From: Massilia sp. UBA2604
Lineage (GTDB): Bacteria; Pseudomonadota; Gammaproteobacteria; Burkholderiales; Burkholderiaceae_D
DNA: 16,432 bases
Assembly: GCA_002339265.1 (NCBI GenBank)
Contig: DDKG01000137.1
Location: 7,955 to 24,386, forward strand
Direction of reading: 5' to 3'
Below the pieces are notes generated by a model. It saw nothing but the letters and a program-made list of their open reading frames with translations, was not told the DNA's origin and searched no databases. The translations under genes were made by a program, and so were the position numbers. Positions 15,501 to 16,432 of this stretch are shown one piece after another. Positions within the stretch are counted from its first letter, which is position 1. Every line of letters starts with the position of its first letter.

Positions 15501-16432
15501 ATGAATATTCTCACCGACGCCCAGCCGTCCTCCACGCCAGACCTCGCCCTGTGGGGCGGACTCGAATGCACGGTCAACCGCGTACGCGACAATTATTTCA
15601 GCCAGATGGACCGCAACGGCCACGCCGGACGCCTGCAGGACATCGAACGCTTCGCTTCCCTCGGCATCGGAGCGATCCGCTATCCGGTGCTGTGGGAGCG
15701 CACCGCTCCCGACGGCGTCGACAAGGCCGACTGGTCGTGGCCGGACGAGCGCCTGCCGGCGCTGCGCAAGCTGGGCGTCAATCCGATCGTGGGCCTGGTC
15801 CACCACGGCAGCGGCCCGCGCCATACCAGCCTGGTCGATCCCGCCTTTCCCGAACTGCTGGCCGAGTACGCCGGTGCGGTGGCCGCGCGCTACCCCTGGG
15901 TCGAGTACTACACGCCGGTCAACGAGATCTGCACCACGGCGCGCTTCTCGGGCCTGGCCGGGATCTGGTATCCGCATGGCGGCGATGAAGCCACCTTCGT
16001 GCGCGCCCTGCTGGTGCAGTGCCGCGCCACCGTGCTGTCGATGCGCGCGATCCGCGCCGTCAACCCTGACGCCAAACTGGTCCAGACCGACGACCTGTCG
16101 AAGACCTATGGCACGCCCGAGATGGAACAGATCAGCGGCTTCTTCAACGAGCGCCGCTGGCTGGCCTGGGACCTGCTGTGCGGGATGATCGACGAGAGCC
16201 ATCAACTGTGGCACTACCTGCGCGAATCGGGCGCCGGCGAAGAAGAGCTGCGCTGGTTCCGCGACAACCCCTGCCCGCCCGACGTGGTCGGCGTGAATTA
16301 CTACATCACCAGCGAGCGCTGGCTCGACCATCGTCCCGAGCGCTATCCGGAAACCCATCGCCACGTGTTCCGCGGCGTGCCGCACGCCGACATCGAGGCA
16401 CCGCGCGCGCTGGCCACGCCGACGCCGGGCAT
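15501..16432 (+). CDS. GH1-like glycosidase-domain protein, 5' part (probable GH1/RmlD-type fusion)
   Basis: The frame is open from ATG 15501 to the window end, giving 310 codons with no stop. The N-terminus reads NILTDAQPSS, then LWGGLECTVNRVRDNYFSQM, RYPVLWERTAPDG, GLVHHGSGPRHTSLVDP, YPWVEYYTPVNEICTTARFSG and VVGVNYYITSERW, all typical of a GH1-type barrel. Glu142 in TPVNE is the likely acid/base residue. The nucleophile motif would lie beyond the window. From memory, this subfamily in Burkholderiales is about 700 residues with a C-terminal RmlD-like sugar-nucleotide reductase domain, but that part cannot be seen here. No signal peptide is visible, so it is probably cytosolic. Shine-Dalgarno is weak (AGG 15488-15490). 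A CRP-like box lies upstream. Confidence 0.8.
   Translation, partial: MNILTDAQPSSTPDLALWGGLECTVNRVRDNYFSQMDRNGHAGRLQDIERFASLGIGAIRYPVLWERTAPDGVDKADWSWPDERLPALRKLGVNPIVGLVHHGSGPRHTSLVDPAFPELLAEYAGAVAARYPWVEYYTPVNEICTTARFSGLAGIWYPHGGDEATFVRALLVQCRATVLSMRAIRAVNPDAKLVQTDDLSKTYGTPEMEQISGFFNERRWLAWDLLCGMIDESHQLWHYLRESGAGEEELRWFRDNPCPPDVVGVNYYITSERWLDHRPERYPETHRHVFRGVPHADIEAPRALATPTPG

Overview
The window is GC-rich, densely coded bacterial DNA. Gene content, protein sequences and the order purD-hemF-nadD-rsfS-rlmH-maf-rng point to a betaproteobacterium of the Burkholderiales, most likely Oxalobacteraceae (Massilia-like). The taxonomic call rests on remembered family resemblance, not on a search. 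No rRNA, tRNA, CRISPR array, insertion sequence or prophage gene was seen.

Region 1 (1-5986, all +) is a housekeeping block. It holds the 3' part of purD (purine synthesis), a terminator with a promoter -10 nested in its loop, then hemF (heme), nadD (NAD), rsfS (ribosome silencing factor with a long Ala/Lys/Pro tail), rlmH (23S rRNA methylation), maf (house-cleaning nucleotide pyrophosphatase) and rng (RNase G). hemF/nadD and nadD/rsfS overlap by 4 and 1 bases, so translation is probably coupled. rsfS, rlmH and rng all act on ribosomes or rRNA.

Region 2 (5987-10209, +) holds three genes. The first encodes a small exported protein with a molybdopterin-oxidoreductase-like fold and no cysteine in its mature part. 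The second is a large-subunit HPII-type catalase (katE), preceded by a strong OxyR-type binding site and carrying Cys in place of the E. coli heme-pocket crosslink His. The third encodes a zinc-ribbon membrane protein. Between katE and the zinc-ribbon gene lie a 9-bp-arm inverted repeat, a perfect TATAAT and a strong intrinsic terminator, closely packed.

Region 3 (13353 down to 10223, -) is an operon-like run fdhD-tupB-tupC-tupA with 1- and 4-base overlaps. It combines tungstate uptake with the sulfurtransferase that activates formate dehydrogenase, which suggests a tungsten- or molybdenum-dependent formate dehydrogenase elsewhere in the genome. The operon order is unusual, with the binding protein last. 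fdhD starts with TTG and lacks the second Cys of the CxxC motif.

Region 4 (13354-16432) has a divergent promoter region with a perfect palindrome over the -35 of an acyl-CoA synthetase gene, then that gene, then a REP-like inverted pair (REPIN-like). It continues with a small conserved protein on the - strand, a divergent intergenic region with a CRP-like box and a second palindrome, and the 5' part of a GH1-like glycosidase-domain gene that runs off the window.

Most of the window is ordinary core chromosome and I see no clear undescribed multi-gene system. The points most worth a second look are the OxyR-like site at katE, the promoter/terminator/operator packing at 928-952 and 9158-9241, the fdhD-tupBCA operon, the cysteine-free SUOX-like protein, the RsfS tail and the REPIN-like element.
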